From positions 1,562,001 through 1,626,000 of the forward strand of contig CP134536.1 in the NCBI GenBank assembly GCA_031826515.1: a stretch of DNA of 64,000 nucleotides, read 5' to 3'. The translations under genes were made by a program, and so were the position numbers. This stretch comes from Flavobacteriaceae bacterium HL-DH10. GTDB lineage: Bacteria; Bacteroidota; Bacteroidia; Flavobacteriales; Flavobacteriaceae. Below are positions 56,801 through 64,000 of the stretch, piece after piece; positions within the stretch are counted from its first letter, which is position 1; the number at the start of each line of letters is the position of its first letter. Under the pieces are notes generated by a model. The model ran no database searches, was not told where the DNA came from, and saw only the letters and a list, made by a program, of their open reading frames with translations.

Positions 56801-57329
56801 AAATTGTAACACTAATTTTAGAATCAGAATTATTTATTAAAGTCGATTTTTTAACAAATCCAAATTCATTACTAGAGCTCCATTTATATCTAAAGGTTAA
56901 CCCTAAGTCTAGATTTATTTCTTCAAAAACAACTTTATTTCCATAGGTGTTTTTATATATGCTTCTTTTCGTTTTATAAAATCCCATTTGCCTATTAGAA
57001 AATGGTTCCCAAACTAAAGTTTTATCATGCAAATGAATTTGAATTACAGTTTTACTACCTGTTATATCGGCAGATTCTGTAATCTTATCATCAGTATAAT
57101 AAGGAAATATTGAGGATTCAGCATTTTTTCTTCCAGAAGATAAACCGCCATTACTAGAAATAAACATCCAGTGATTTGAGTCGCTTACAATGCTCATAAA
57201 AAATGGACGCATTTCATCGCTATTTGAAATCTTGTAATAGGTTTCATTATCAAAACTAACTAGTTCTCCATTTACTTTATCTGATAGCCCTAAAGTCATT
57301 TCTTCTTCTTTATAAATTGTTTGATTCAT
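53874..57329 (-). CDS. Probable GH149 beta-1,3-glucan phosphorylase
   Basis: The 1151-residue protein has no signal peptide. Its N-terminal beta-sandwich (NGGLSSGRKNAESSIFPYYTDD, read in part; MGFYKTKRS; VVFEEINLDLGLTFRYKWS) and alpha/alpha barrel resemble GH94-type phosphorylases, but the length fits GH149, a family of beta-1,3-oligoglucan phosphorylases found in Euglena and bacteria. A probable general acid is D654 in RPEWNDANN, matching the WND element of GH94. It would release glucose 1-phosphate from beta-1,3-oligosaccharides in the cytosol, saving one ATP per glucose. A terminator lies upstream of it, after the PKD lipoprotein gene, so its expression may be tuned separately. The family assignment is from memory of architecture and context. 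Confidence 0.75.
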   Translation of the reverse strand: MNQTIYKEEEMTLGLSDKVNGELVSFDNETYYKISNSDEMRPFFMSIVSDSNHWMFISSNGGLSSGRKNAESSIFPYYTDDKITESADITGSKTVIQIHLHDKTLVWEPFSNRQMGFYKTKRSIYKNTYGNKVVFEEINLDLGLTFRYKWSSSNEFGFVKKSTLINNSDSKISVTILDGLQNILPSGVTADLQNSRSNLVDAYKKSELWPNVGLGIYALSAIIVDKAEPSEALKANIVWSYGLKNPTYLLSSLQLNNFRKLKSIKQEEDVKAEKGAYFISSDIELEANSQEKWMFVTNVNQSISGVVQISEIIKNEQNLEQRVQNDIDAGTNNLINLTGASDGLQMTEDPLVNMRHFSNTLFNIMRGGIFDDGYNIEKQDFITYISKANKEFFKNKESHLKQLPELFTLNYLKNLAEEEVDKDFKRLCFEYLPLKFSRRHGDPSRPWNKFSINTRSEIDGSKILDYEGNWRDIFQNWEALAHSYPEFIEGMIHKFLNATTFEGYNPYRVTKDGFDWEVIEENDPWSYIGYWGDHQIIYLLKFLEFIEDYYPSLLAKRFSENIFVYANVPYKIKSYKETLDNPKDTIDFDHKLDAEINQRKQELGADGALLRDKNDAIYKVNLIEKLLATVLAKVSNFIPEGGIWLNTQRPEWNDANNALVGNGVSMVTLYYLNRFLNFFEEVVTKSDMDNVLISKELSVFLNEVVTTFDSNKHILSRNISNKDRKTVLDGLGLAASKYRSSIYKNGFSATKSDVNKSVLLDFITITKTYLQHTIDANKRSDKMFHAYNLMTVENDTEVSISYLPEMLEGQVAALSSSYLSPTEALELLDGLKSSALFREDQYSYILYPDKELPRFDKKNNIPKACFEDSELLKQLVAEGHQQIIEKDVLGNYHFNGNFNNANSLKEALSSLPNKYQFLVERDTKLLLDTFESIFNHKAFTGRSGTFFGYEGLGSIYWHMVSKLLLAVQENCLLAINTNESEVIIGKLLDHYYEINAGIGVHKSPELYGAFPTDPYSHTPATKGAQQPGMTGQVKEDILSRIGELGVFVKNGNVLFNPRLLRDNEFLKEPQSFNYTNINKEVTEIKLEANSLCFTYCQVPIIYKLSDKDSVQVVFNTGKQTVFNSLKLDTQISNSIFKRKGEINQIIVSIKK

Positions 57330-57379
57330 TTATTTCTTATTATTTCATTAGGCTTTTAAGCCTTTAGTTCATGATTAAT

Positions 57380-57420
57380 AAAAAGGTTAGCTAGTAAAAT
57401 AGCTTTAGCTAACTTTTTTT
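57380..57420 (-). terminator. Strong hairpin between the PKD lipoprotein and GH149 genes
   Basis: AAAAAGGTTAGCTA (57380-57393) pairs with TAGCTAACTTTTTT (57406-57419), a 14-base stem with one G-T pair and a 12-base loop. On the minus strand a run of T follows. It lies in the middle of the glucan locus and would end or attenuate the upstream transcript. Confidence 0.8.
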
Positions 57421-57429
57421 AATATTTAA

Positions 57430-60228
57430 TTATTGGTTCATTGTAACAGAGACATTATCGAAGTATGCTATAACTCCACAGCCTGAAACTGCTCCACAAG
57501 CTGCCTTGAGTTGCAGGGTTACGCCACCACTTACATCATCACCAGTAGTTGTGGTAAAAGTGTAATTAGTCCAAGTATCTGTTGGAGTAAGAGGTGCGCC
57601 ACCAAGAATTTCAGCTTTTGAAACACCTTCTGGACTTTTCTCAGAGAAAAACTCTGCAAATACAACGCCTCCTGCTCCAGCTAATGATCCTTTTAAGTCG
57701 AACGAAATTGTTACAGAAACACCTGTACCAATAGCTGGTTCGCTATTTAAATTAGCTTGTTTTATAACAATCTCCGTACCTTCTCCTGCTACAAGTTTGC
57801 CCGAGAAAGAACCGCTTTGAGCTTCTTCGTTAGTAACAGTAAAAACGCCTCCTTGAGCATCAAAAATTGTATAACCCGTTGTATCACCAGTTTCAAAATC
57901 ACCATTGTTGGTTAAACCACCATCAACAGCTCCACCGCCACCACCAGTACCACCACCTGAACCACCACCTGAACCACCGCCACCGTTAGTAGCTCCAGAT
58001 TGTTCAATGTCATCAATATAAATTGGTTGCCCATCTCCTCCGTTAGCCCAATCTGTATTTATAACAAGTCGTGTATACGTATAACTAGACATAGCTTGAT
58101 CTGAAAAATCAAAAGTTAAAGTAACCCACTCATTAGCATTGGCAACTGTTTGGAAAATCTGATAAGCAGGAGGGTCAATAACACCTGGTTCCTGCTCCAA
58201 ACGTGCTCTAACTTCTATATTAGGTTTTGGCGACCATATTTTCATTGTAAATATCATGCCATTAGCTAAGTTCACTAACGGACCTCCAAGTCCTTGACTC
58301 GAATTAACTCCAGCATAAAAAGGCGTTCCAGATGGCTTAATCAATTCCAAAACTTTAGAAGAAGTATTCCCTGAAGGCTGAGGGTTATCTATAACATCTA
58401 CTATAGCGCCTTCAAATGGACTAAAAATATTAATACCATCTTCAAAGTTTAAAGGAAAACCACTAGAGGTACCACCACCTCCACCACCAGAGTCACAATC
58501 TAAACAGAAAAGTGATACATTATCAATAACTACAACACCTGTATCTCCTCCTAAATCAAAGAAAATACGGTTATCTAAACCACCAATAATATCGGCAGCC
58601 ACAAGATCATACGTAAAAGTCTGTGTTTCTGCTGTTAAGTTAACGACTCTGTCTACACTTTTAAAATCGCCAAAAGTATCTCCTATTCCTGCAATAATAG
58701 TACGGTTACCATCAGATGAAGCATCAAAAGAAAGTTTATAGGTCTTACCTGGAATCATCTCAATTCCTTTTTGACTCAAATTAATTTCGAAAGAATTAGC
58801 GGGTAAAGGTGTTCCAACTTCTGCAAAAGTAAAGCTATTGCCTCCTTCTGTTCTAACATCTAATGCATTACCATACCATGCAGTTCCATCACCTGTTTCA
58901 AAATCACCATTAGTAAGTAAACCATCATCAAATGCAGTTCCGCCACCGCCACCACTTCCAGTACCGTATAACATTAAATCATCAAAATAATAGGTATCTG
59001 TATTCTCTGCATTCAAATCGAAGAAAATAACAATTTTATCAAACCTGTCACTCTCTGCGCTTGAAAATGGGAATGTTAATTCCTCCCATCCACTAGTTAC
59101 TGATGTTGTTAAAAAGGTTTCAAAATTATTGTCTTTATTGCCTATTTCTTCTAACTTAATTCTAACTTCTGTGTTTTCTCTGGCAGACCAAACTTTTATT
59201 TTTAACCCATCATGTGAGTTAAAATCTAATTTAGAATCTAAATCTATTTGGCTATTATCCCATGGGTTTTGATTTAATTTTGTGATTTTTGCTACTTTAC
59301 AAGATTTATTAATCTCATTATCGAAATCTGGATTATCAATTATTTCAAAAGTAGTTCCATCAGAAATAATTCTTTCCGATGGTATATCAGCCATAAATGT
59401 CATGTTTAGATCTGAGCCACCCAACGATTGCATGTCTTCTTCAGTACATGTTAACGGAGTTTCTATTTGATTTATATCATCAATATAAAAAGCTCCAGCA
59501 GTAGTACCAAGACCATCAACAAATAAGGTTAATTTTGAATACTCATCTGAAGAATTAAAATTAAAAATAATTATTTCCCATCCTGTGCCTCCATGACTAG
59601 CAGTTTCTTGAATATCTCCTCCTGTTCCTTCTTCAAATTTTAATAGAACATCTACAGGTTCATCTGCCCAGAAATTAATTGAAATACTTTTATTTGTAGT
59701 GAAATCTAGGTCTGAACCTAAGTCAAAACTAATACCTTCATATTCAGCCCCTGAATTTGTAATTGCTCCCACTTTTGAAGTATTTGCATTTGCACCTCCA
59801 GGAGCAGGATTATCAACAACTTCAAAAGATGCTCCACCAAATACCTCAGCTTCATATTTCGTGTTTTCACCATCAAAAGTAATTGGTATGGTGGCTATTT
59901 CTGGAATTAAAATAGTTATCTCATCCTGAAAAGTACTGGAACTACCCGCAACGACAGATGCCGTTAAAATGATAGTGTACGTCCCATTTGGGTATGTCTT
60001 TACTGGGTTAATAAGCGTAGAGCTAGTTTCGTCTCCAAAATCCCAACTATAATTGGTTGCTTGTGTTGAAAGATTAATAAAAGTTACTGTACCTGTATCT
60101 GCATTAAGAGTATACGAAAAGCCAGCAACAACTTTTGGTAAAACCGTGTCTTCCTCTTCACAACCTAATAATGCTATCGCCAAGATTAAAATCGAAATAT
60201 GTTTAAATGTTCTAATTAATTTTTTCAT
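57430..60228 (-). CDS. Surface lipoprotein with PKD and multiple carbohydrate-binding-like domains
   Basis: The 932-residue protein starts with a lipoprotein signal ending ALLGC (Cys23), then a PKD domain (about 33-108, with YSWDFGDETSS). Three repeats of one beta-sandwich type follow (about 113-258, 270-425, 590-745), each with an F-x-V/I-V/I-D-N-P segment and a YIDDI/YFDDL end. Two CBM4-like domains sit between and after them (about 440-575 and 775-932, starting LTNGDFETGDG and LTNNGDFETGD). Gly/Ser-rich linkers separate the modules. No catalytic motif is seen. It probably binds beta-glucan at the surface, in the role of SusE/F-like proteins. Confidence 0.8.
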   Translation of the reverse strand: MKKLIRTFKHISILILAIALLGCEEEDTVLPKVVAGFSYTLNADTGTVTFINLSTQATNYSWDFGDETSSTLINPVKTYPNGTYTIILTASVVAGSSSTFQDEITILIPEIATIPITFDGENTKYEAEVFGGASFEVVDNPAPGGANANTSKVGAITNSGAEYEGISFDLGSDLDFTTNKSISINFWADEPVDVLLKFEEGTGGDIQETASHGGTGWEIIIFNFNSSDEYSKLTLFVDGLGTTAGAFYIDDINQIETPLTCTEEDMQSLGGSDLNMTFMADIPSERIISDGTTFEIIDNPDFDNEINKSCKVAKITKLNQNPWDNSQIDLDSKLDFNSHDGLKIKVWSARENTEVRIKLEEIGNKDNNFETFLTTSVTSGWEELTFPFSSAESDRFDKIVIFFDLNAENTDTYYFDDLMLYGTGSGGGGGTAFDDGLLTNGDFETGDGTAWYGNALDVRTEGGNSFTFAEVGTPLPANSFEINLSQKGIEMIPGKTYKLSFDASSDGNRTIIAGIGDTFGDFKSVDRVVNLTAETQTFTYDLVAADIIGGLDNRIFFDLGGDTGVVVIDNVSLFCLDCDSGGGGGGTSSGFPLNFEDGINIFSPFEGAIVDVIDNPQPSGNTSSKVLELIKPSGTPFYAGVNSSQGLGGPLVNLANGMIFTMKIWSPKPNIEVRARLEQEPGVIDPPAYQIFQTVANANEWVTLTFDFSDQAMSSYTYTRLVINTDWANGGDGQPIYIDDIEQSGATNGGGGSGGGSGGGTGGGGGAVDGGLTNNGDFETGDTTGYTIFDAQGGVFTVTNEEAQSGSFSGKLVAGEGTEIVIKQANLNSEPAIGTGVSVTISFDLKGSLAGAGGVVFAEFFSEKSPEGVSKAEILGGAPLTPTDTWTNYTFTTTTGDDVSGGVTLQLKAACGAVSGCGVIAYFDNVSVTMNQ

Positions 60229-60238
60229 GGTTTCTTTA

Positions 60239-61153
60239 TTAATTGTTACTACTTTTATATACTCTTACATAATCTACAAGCATGCTCTGCGGAAAGGTTT
60301 CATCACTATCTGGAGCTCCTGGAAAGGCACCTCCCACCGCTAAATTTATTATGATATAGAATGGTTTATTAAAAACCCAATTCCCTGTAACATCAGTCCC
60401 ATCTTCTAGTTCATAAATAACATCGGATGGTGTCACTTCAATGTCGGAAGGCGTTATTTGATTATATAACACATCATCTATATAGTAATTAATGTATTCG
60501 GGACCCCACTCGATACCATAAATATGAAAGCCAGCATCTAAACGATCATTTCCCAAATCATAACTTTTTGTAATTTGACCTTGAGGATTGGTTTCACCAG
60601 AGTAACCTGGACCATGTACAGAACCGCTTACTTTAGTCGGTTCTTGTCTACGATACTCCATAATATCTATCTCACCACAAATTGGCCACTTCAAAGTCTC
60701 TGGATTATCATCAACCTCTGTTTCACAATCGGCGCCTAGTAACCAAAAGGCAGGCCATAGACCCGAGCCTCCTGTAACCTTGATGCGTGCTTCAAAACGT
60801 CCGTAAGCTTGTTCAAATAAATCTTTGGTGGAGAGTCTTGCAGACGTGTATGAGGCACCATTAAAATCTTCTTTTAAGGCAGTAAGAAGTAATACGCCGT
60901 TTTCAACTTTAACATTTTCAGTGCGCTTAGTATAATATTGCAACTCGTTATTACCCCAACCATTTACTCCTGTTCCAGTATCATAACCCCAAATTTCGGT
61001 ATTGGGAGCGCCTTCTGCATCAAACTCATCGGCCATTACCAATACTTTGAACTTGGCTACGGTTTGTGTTTCGTCTGTAGAACAGCTAAAAATAAAAAAG
61101 CACAAAATCGACAAAACCAAGACCGTTTTTAGATTTAGATGATACCCTTTCAT
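60239..61153 (-). CDS. GH16-family endo-beta-1,3-glucanase (laminarinase) lipoprotein
   Basis: I place the start at 61153 (MKGYHLNLKTV), which gives a clean lipoprotein signal ending FIFSC (Cys24) and an AT-rich leader; 61177 is an alternative. The 304-residue chain has the GH16 jelly roll with WGNNELQYYT, the active-site GEIDIMEY (nucleophile E161, assisting D163, acid/base E166) and WPAFWLLG. The one-residue bulge in ExDxxE is the laminarinase/lichenase-like form. It would make the first endo-cuts in laminarin at the cell surface. It lies between two glycan-binding lipoprotein genes. Confidence 0.95.
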   Translation of the reverse strand: MKGYHLNLKTVLVLSILCFFIFSCSTDETQTVAKFKVLVMADEFDAEGAPNTEIWGYDTGTGVNGWGNNELQYYTKRTENVKVENGVLLLTALKEDFNGASYTSARLSTKDLFEQAYGRFEARIKVTGGSGLWPAFWLLGADCETEVDDNPETLKWPICGEIDIMEYRRQEPTKVSGSVHGPGYSGETNPQGQITKSYDLGNDRLDAGFHIYGIEWGPEYINYYIDDVLYNQITPSDIEVTPSDVIYELEDGTDVTGNWVFNKPFYIIINLAVGGAFPGAPDSDETFPQSMLVDYVRVYKSSNN

Positions 61154-61202
61154 ATTAAATTTATTTATTTGATTCATGACTTAATTTTTTAAGTTGAAAT
61201 GG

Positions 61203-62666
61203 TTATTCGTTTTTATAGAAATATATATTATCTACATAAAAACTTTTTGGCCCTGCTGTATTGTCTGATACAAAAACTATTTGACCTAAAGCGCTTCTAT
61301 CTGTTAAGCCTGTTATATTAAAGTCTACACTAATCCATTGCCCAGCAGATAATGTTGGCGACGTTTGAATTTGTGTATCATCTCCTGATGGACCACCAGT
61401 AAATATATTCGTCTCAATAATGTTATTAGGTCCTATATTTCTTAATTGAATTGTTAAAGCTGCACCAGGTTGTAATGCGTCGATAACAAAAACATCCATA
61501 TGCAATAGCGTCATATCACTCGCATTTATAGTAGGGATATCTCCATTAAACTCAATACCAAAAAAGTTCACATCATTGTAGTTTAGTATATTATCTTCCC
61601 CTGCTTTAAAAGCATTTAATGTAGAATTTTGAAATTCTCCAAAATCACTAATTAATGAAACGGGTACGTTTGTATATGCATCACTAAAAATAGAGATTAC
61701 GTTATCTGTATTTCTTTCTGGAGGTGTTGGTGCAAAATCAAAAGATCTTGCTACTTCGACCTTTAAAGAGCCCGCTGCTAGTACTCCATTAACGCTAGCC
61801 GTTAGAACAGCAGTGCCCTTACTATGTGTAAGCACAACAGCTTGTATTTCATCATCTACCTTTTTAAAATCTACTGTAGCAACCGCTGGGTTTGATGAAT
61901 GAAAATCAAAATATGATGCGGTAACAGCATTTGTTTGATTCAACCCTGAACCTAAATTAAACGTTTGTGTGAAATCTGTAATTGCAACAGTTCCACCAAC
62001 AAAGGTAGGCGCAACCATATCTTCACCATTTAAAATAGATGGCTTTGGCTGACCAATGGTTCCCAGTTTTTCAAACTTTAATTCGTCAATCCAAAACGTA
62101 TAGCCAAATCCGCCTGTAGCTTGAGTTCCTGCAGAATACCAAAACATACCTCTTTCTTCAATCAATTTAGAAGCATCTGGAATCGGAATCGTATATTTAA
62201 CCCAGTTCGTACTCAAACTTATATTTGATCTCGTTACTTGATATTTATTTTCACCAAAGTCAGTACCAAAACCCATTTGGCCAATAGATACGCCTTGTGA
62301 CGCTTTAGCCCAAAACGTTAACGCATCAAATTCGGTAAGGTTGCGTCCCGCACCATCTACTCTAAAGATAGCACCAGCAAAATTCCCATCAGGATCATCA
62401 GCATTCGGCACATCAAAACGCATTGAGGACTGACTTTCGTAGCTTTCATTATCATCAACAGTCCAAGCGGTTGCTTTAGAACCTTCAAACGGAAAGTAAA
62501 AATCGCTACCAAGACCAATAGGTGAATCTATAAAAACCCCTCCTGTCTTAGAGTTAGTAGCAAACTCTACCTCATCTGATATTTCTCTTTCACAGCTCGT
62601 AGCCGCGAAAAAAAGTAACCCTGATAGCAGTATAATTTTTGAATAAATAAATTTTATATTTTTCAT
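61203..62666 (-). CDS. Glycan-binding lipoprotein with Ig-like (BIG2-type) domain
   Basis: The 487-residue protein has a lipoprotein signal ending AATSC (Cys25). The N-terminal beta-sandwich (about 45-200) has FYFPFEGSKATAWTV and a TFWIDELKFEKLG end. An Ig-like BIG2-type domain follows (about 220-310, ASYFDFHSSNPAVATVD), then a C-terminal domain (about 325-487) starting ISIFSDAYTNVPV and ending FYVDNIYFYKN. That last domain resembles the one kept in the T9SS pseudogene at 47122. It carries no catalytic motif and probably presents glucan to the GH16 next to it. Confidence 0.75.
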   Translation of the reverse strand: MKNIKFIYSKIILLSGLLFFAATSCEREISDEVEFATNSKTGGVFIDSPIGLGSDFYFPFEGSKATAWTVDDNESYESQSSMRFDVPNADDPDGNFAGAIFRVDGAGRNLTEFDALTFWAKASQGVSIGQMGFGTDFGENKYQVTRSNISLSTNWVKYTIPIPDASKLIEERGMFWYSAGTQATGGFGYTFWIDELKFEKLGTIGQPKPSILNGEDMVAPTFVGGTVAITDFTQTFNLGSGLNQTNAVTASYFDFHSSNPAVATVDFKKVDDEIQAVVLTHSKGTAVLTASVNGVLAAGSLKVEVARSFDFAPTPPERNTDNVISIFSDAYTNVPVSLISDFGEFQNSTLNAFKAGEDNILNYNDVNFFGIEFNGDIPTINASDMTLLHMDVFVIDALQPGAALTIQLRNIGPNNIIETNIFTGGPSGDDTQIQTSPTLSAGQWISVDFNITGLTDRSALGQIVFVSDNTAGPKSFYVDNIYFYKNE

Positions 62667-62678
62667 TTTTCTATATTT

Positions 62679-64000
62679 TTATTTTCCAATGTTGATGTGG
62701 ATATATGTTCTAATTTCCCATTCATTACCATCACCAAATCCAACAGGACTTATGGTTGGTATTGCAGGAAATATATTTGGAGGCACAACATTTGGTGCGT
62801 ATCGTGGAGAAAACTCGTTAAGAGAACGCCATGTTCCTCGAACACCAATTTTAGTATTTGGTAAAATAAACCAGTCTTGTTTACCAATAGAAGTTGATAA
62901 ATCTAACATAAGTTGTACTGGATAAGTTAAGTTGAAATCGCGATGGTAATCGAAAGGCCCCCAATCATTAATTTTAAAAGAATGAATAAGTTTAAACTTA
63001 TTATATATTAATCTAATATCTCCTCCAACACGTTGAATCATTCGTTCGTCACTTCCATTTGCTTGTCCGTTTCCGGCATAAAAGTTTGCAATAAGACCAA
63101 GGTCTGGGCTAACTTTAGATACTATACGAGAATGTGCTTCCCACAAATCTTGCGCAGGCGCTGCATTAGGAAAGGCAAAAGAAGATCGATCAGCCAAAAA
63201 ACCTATGGCTGCATCTTGAGCTGTTGGATGATGGCGAAAAACAAAGCCAAAATTAAAAGCAAATTTAGCATCTTCCTGTCGGTCATTATCCCATTCGTAC
63301 ATCCAAGTGCCAGGAGTAGGATCATAAGTAAATAAAATTTCTCCTGCAGTGGTTTCTCTATTTCCTCTTACAGCAAACGGATCATCTTGAATATTTCTAA
63401 GTCTTCCTGGTGCATCAACATCATTTGGCATTGCATCAACAATTGGTTTTTGCCACAAAAAGTTAGGAGCTATTTGAACATTACCTATGGTATATGTAAA
63501 ACCAGTAAGAAAGTTATTTTGGTTACCACTTCCTGAATCTTTTAGTCTCCAACCTGTAAAAGTTTGTGTTTGATCTGCACCACCGTTAGCAACCAATCCC
63601 ATAGTTGCTCCTTGAGCATACCAATTAAATAATCCTTTTTGAAAGGTTATTTTAGCTTTTGCCCCCCAGTTATCCTTTTCATTAACCTTATCATTATAAA
63701 TAATATAATTTCCTGTTTGGCCTTCAGCAATTTGAAATTGTCTTCCGTTTAGGGGTTGTCCTCCCCAAATACCACCAGCTTCAATCTCGAATGCCCCAAA
63801 TTCTCTTTTAGCATGAAGCGTTACTCTACGTGTTTTTGGAAGCGGTACAGCAATTGAAGTTACGGCTTCACCAACTTCATCAATATCTTCATGATAAACC
63901 GCTGTAAGATTATAATGGCCTAATTTTTTACTATATTTCAACAATATAGCAGGATTAGCACCCCACCAAAGTTGAGGTCCAAATGCTGCTTTTAAGCCCT
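62679..64000 (-). CDS. Outer-membrane beta-barrel protein, 5' end beyond window
   Basis: The frame stays open to the window edge: before the TTG at 63944 it reads GLKAAFGPQLWWGANPAI, so the true start lies to the right of 64000. At least 440 residues are present. Alternating aromatic beta strands, many short turns and a final IRTYIHINIGK strand point to an outer-membrane barrel, perhaps a porin or sugar-binding barrel of the locus. No catalytic motif is seen. It lies 12 bases from the BIG2-type lipoprotein gene, so it belongs to the same operon. Confidence 0.6.
   Translation of the reverse strand, partial: GLKAAFGPQLWWGANPAILLKYSKKLGHYNLTAVYHEDIDEVGEAVTSIAVPLPKTRRVTLHAKREFGAFEIEAGGIWGGQPLNGRQFQIAEGQTGNYIIYNDKVNEKDNWGAKAKITFQKGLFNWYAQGATMGLVANGGADQTQTFTGWRLKDSGSGNQNNFLTGFTYTIGNVQIAPNFLWQKPIVDAMPNDVDAPGRLRNIQDDPFAVRGNRETTAGEILFTYDPTPGTWMYEWDNDRQEDAKFAFNFGFVFRHHPTAQDAAIGFLADRSSFAFPNAAPAQDLWEAHSRIVSKVSPDLGLIANFYAGNGQANGSDERMIQRVGGDIRLIYNKFKLIHSFKINDWGPFDYHRDFNLTYPVQLMLDLSTSIGKQDWFILPNTKIGVRGTWRSLNEFSPRYAPNVVPPNIFPAIPTISPVGFGDGNEWEIRTYIHINIGK

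Noticed and set aside
53874-57329. GH94 cellobiose phosphorylase call
   Set aside because: The protein is about 350 residues longer than usual GH94 enzymes and lies in a beta-1,3-glucan locus; GH149 fits better, though not proven.
57935-57990. Repeated CCACCACCTGAACCACC-like DNA
   Set aside because: It encodes a Gly/Ser-rich linker in the PKD lipoprotein, not an independent repeat element or CRISPR.
47122-64000. SusC/SusD pair of the glucan locus
   Set aside because: No TonB-dependent receptor or SusD-like gene is present in the window; they may lie beyond 64000.

Overview
This is an AT-rich chromosomal window from a member of the Bacteroidota, most probably a marine flavobacterium (family Flavobacteriaceae). 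The signs are a Bacteroidetes-type promoter motif (TTG...TAnnTTTG), a type IX secretion C-terminal domain, DUF4837, DUF4175 and GlnRS-YqeY family proteins, many lipoproteins with SxxC-type lipoboxes, and a beta-1,3-glucan (laminarin) utilisation locus. The genus cannot be fixed from sequence reading alone.

Layout. (1) Positions 1-17.1 kb, all minus strand, are a surface-polysaccharide locus. Read in transcription order it holds an M23 peptidase, a GH3-like adenylase, a DUF6909-type protein, a Wzz-like chain-length protein, the dTDP-L-rhamnose genes rfbBACD, a phosphonate cassette (nucleotidyltransferase-PEP mutase fusion, phosphonopyruvate decarboxylase, iron-type alcohol dehydrogenase), a TagF-like transferase, a flippase, a decayed metallo-beta-lactamase lipoprotein and a truncated family-2 glycosyltransferase. 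Together these suggest a rhamnose-containing glycan decorated with 2-hydroxyethylphosphonate. (2) 17.3-34.7 kb is housekeeping: tatA, a lytic transglycosylase, pgk, holB, an OmpH-like protein, mnmG, ybeY, a DUF4175 protein, gltX, and a soluble hybrid histidine kinase with an NTF2-like input domain. Two parS-like palindromes flank mnmG. (3) 34.9-47 kb is mixed: an NTF2-like lipoprotein, a Fic protein with a palindromic leader and a duplicated porin-gene scrap beside it, an SPFH protein, a small secreted protein with three GPAYKNYKPW repeats, a two-component system, glnS, folB, tRNA-Cys and a LysE transporter. (4) 47.1-64 kb, minus strand, is a beta-1,3-glucan utilisation locus: an outer-membrane protein (cut by the window end), two surface glycan-binding lipoproteins, a GH16 endoglucanase, a probable GH149 beta-1,3-glucan phosphorylase, a secreted GH17, a GH30, a GPH-type sugar symporter, a cytosolic GH17, and a decayed T9SS-targeted carbohydrate-binding protein.

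How the parts work together. In the glucan locus, surface GH16 and binding proteins would cut and hold the polymer. The GH30 and GH17 lipoproteins would trim beta-1,6 branches and beta-1,3 chains, the GPH symporter would move sugars across the inner membrane, and cytosolic GH17 and GH149 would finish the oligosaccharides, partly by phosphorolysis. No SusC/SusD pair lies in the window; if present, it is probably beyond position 64000. In the polysaccharide locus, a TagD-like nucleotidyltransferase domain fused to PEP mutase next to a TagF-like transferase suggests that phosphonate is activated as a CMP ester and transferred to the glycan, by analogy with CDP-glycerol chemistry. That assignment of substrate is inference.
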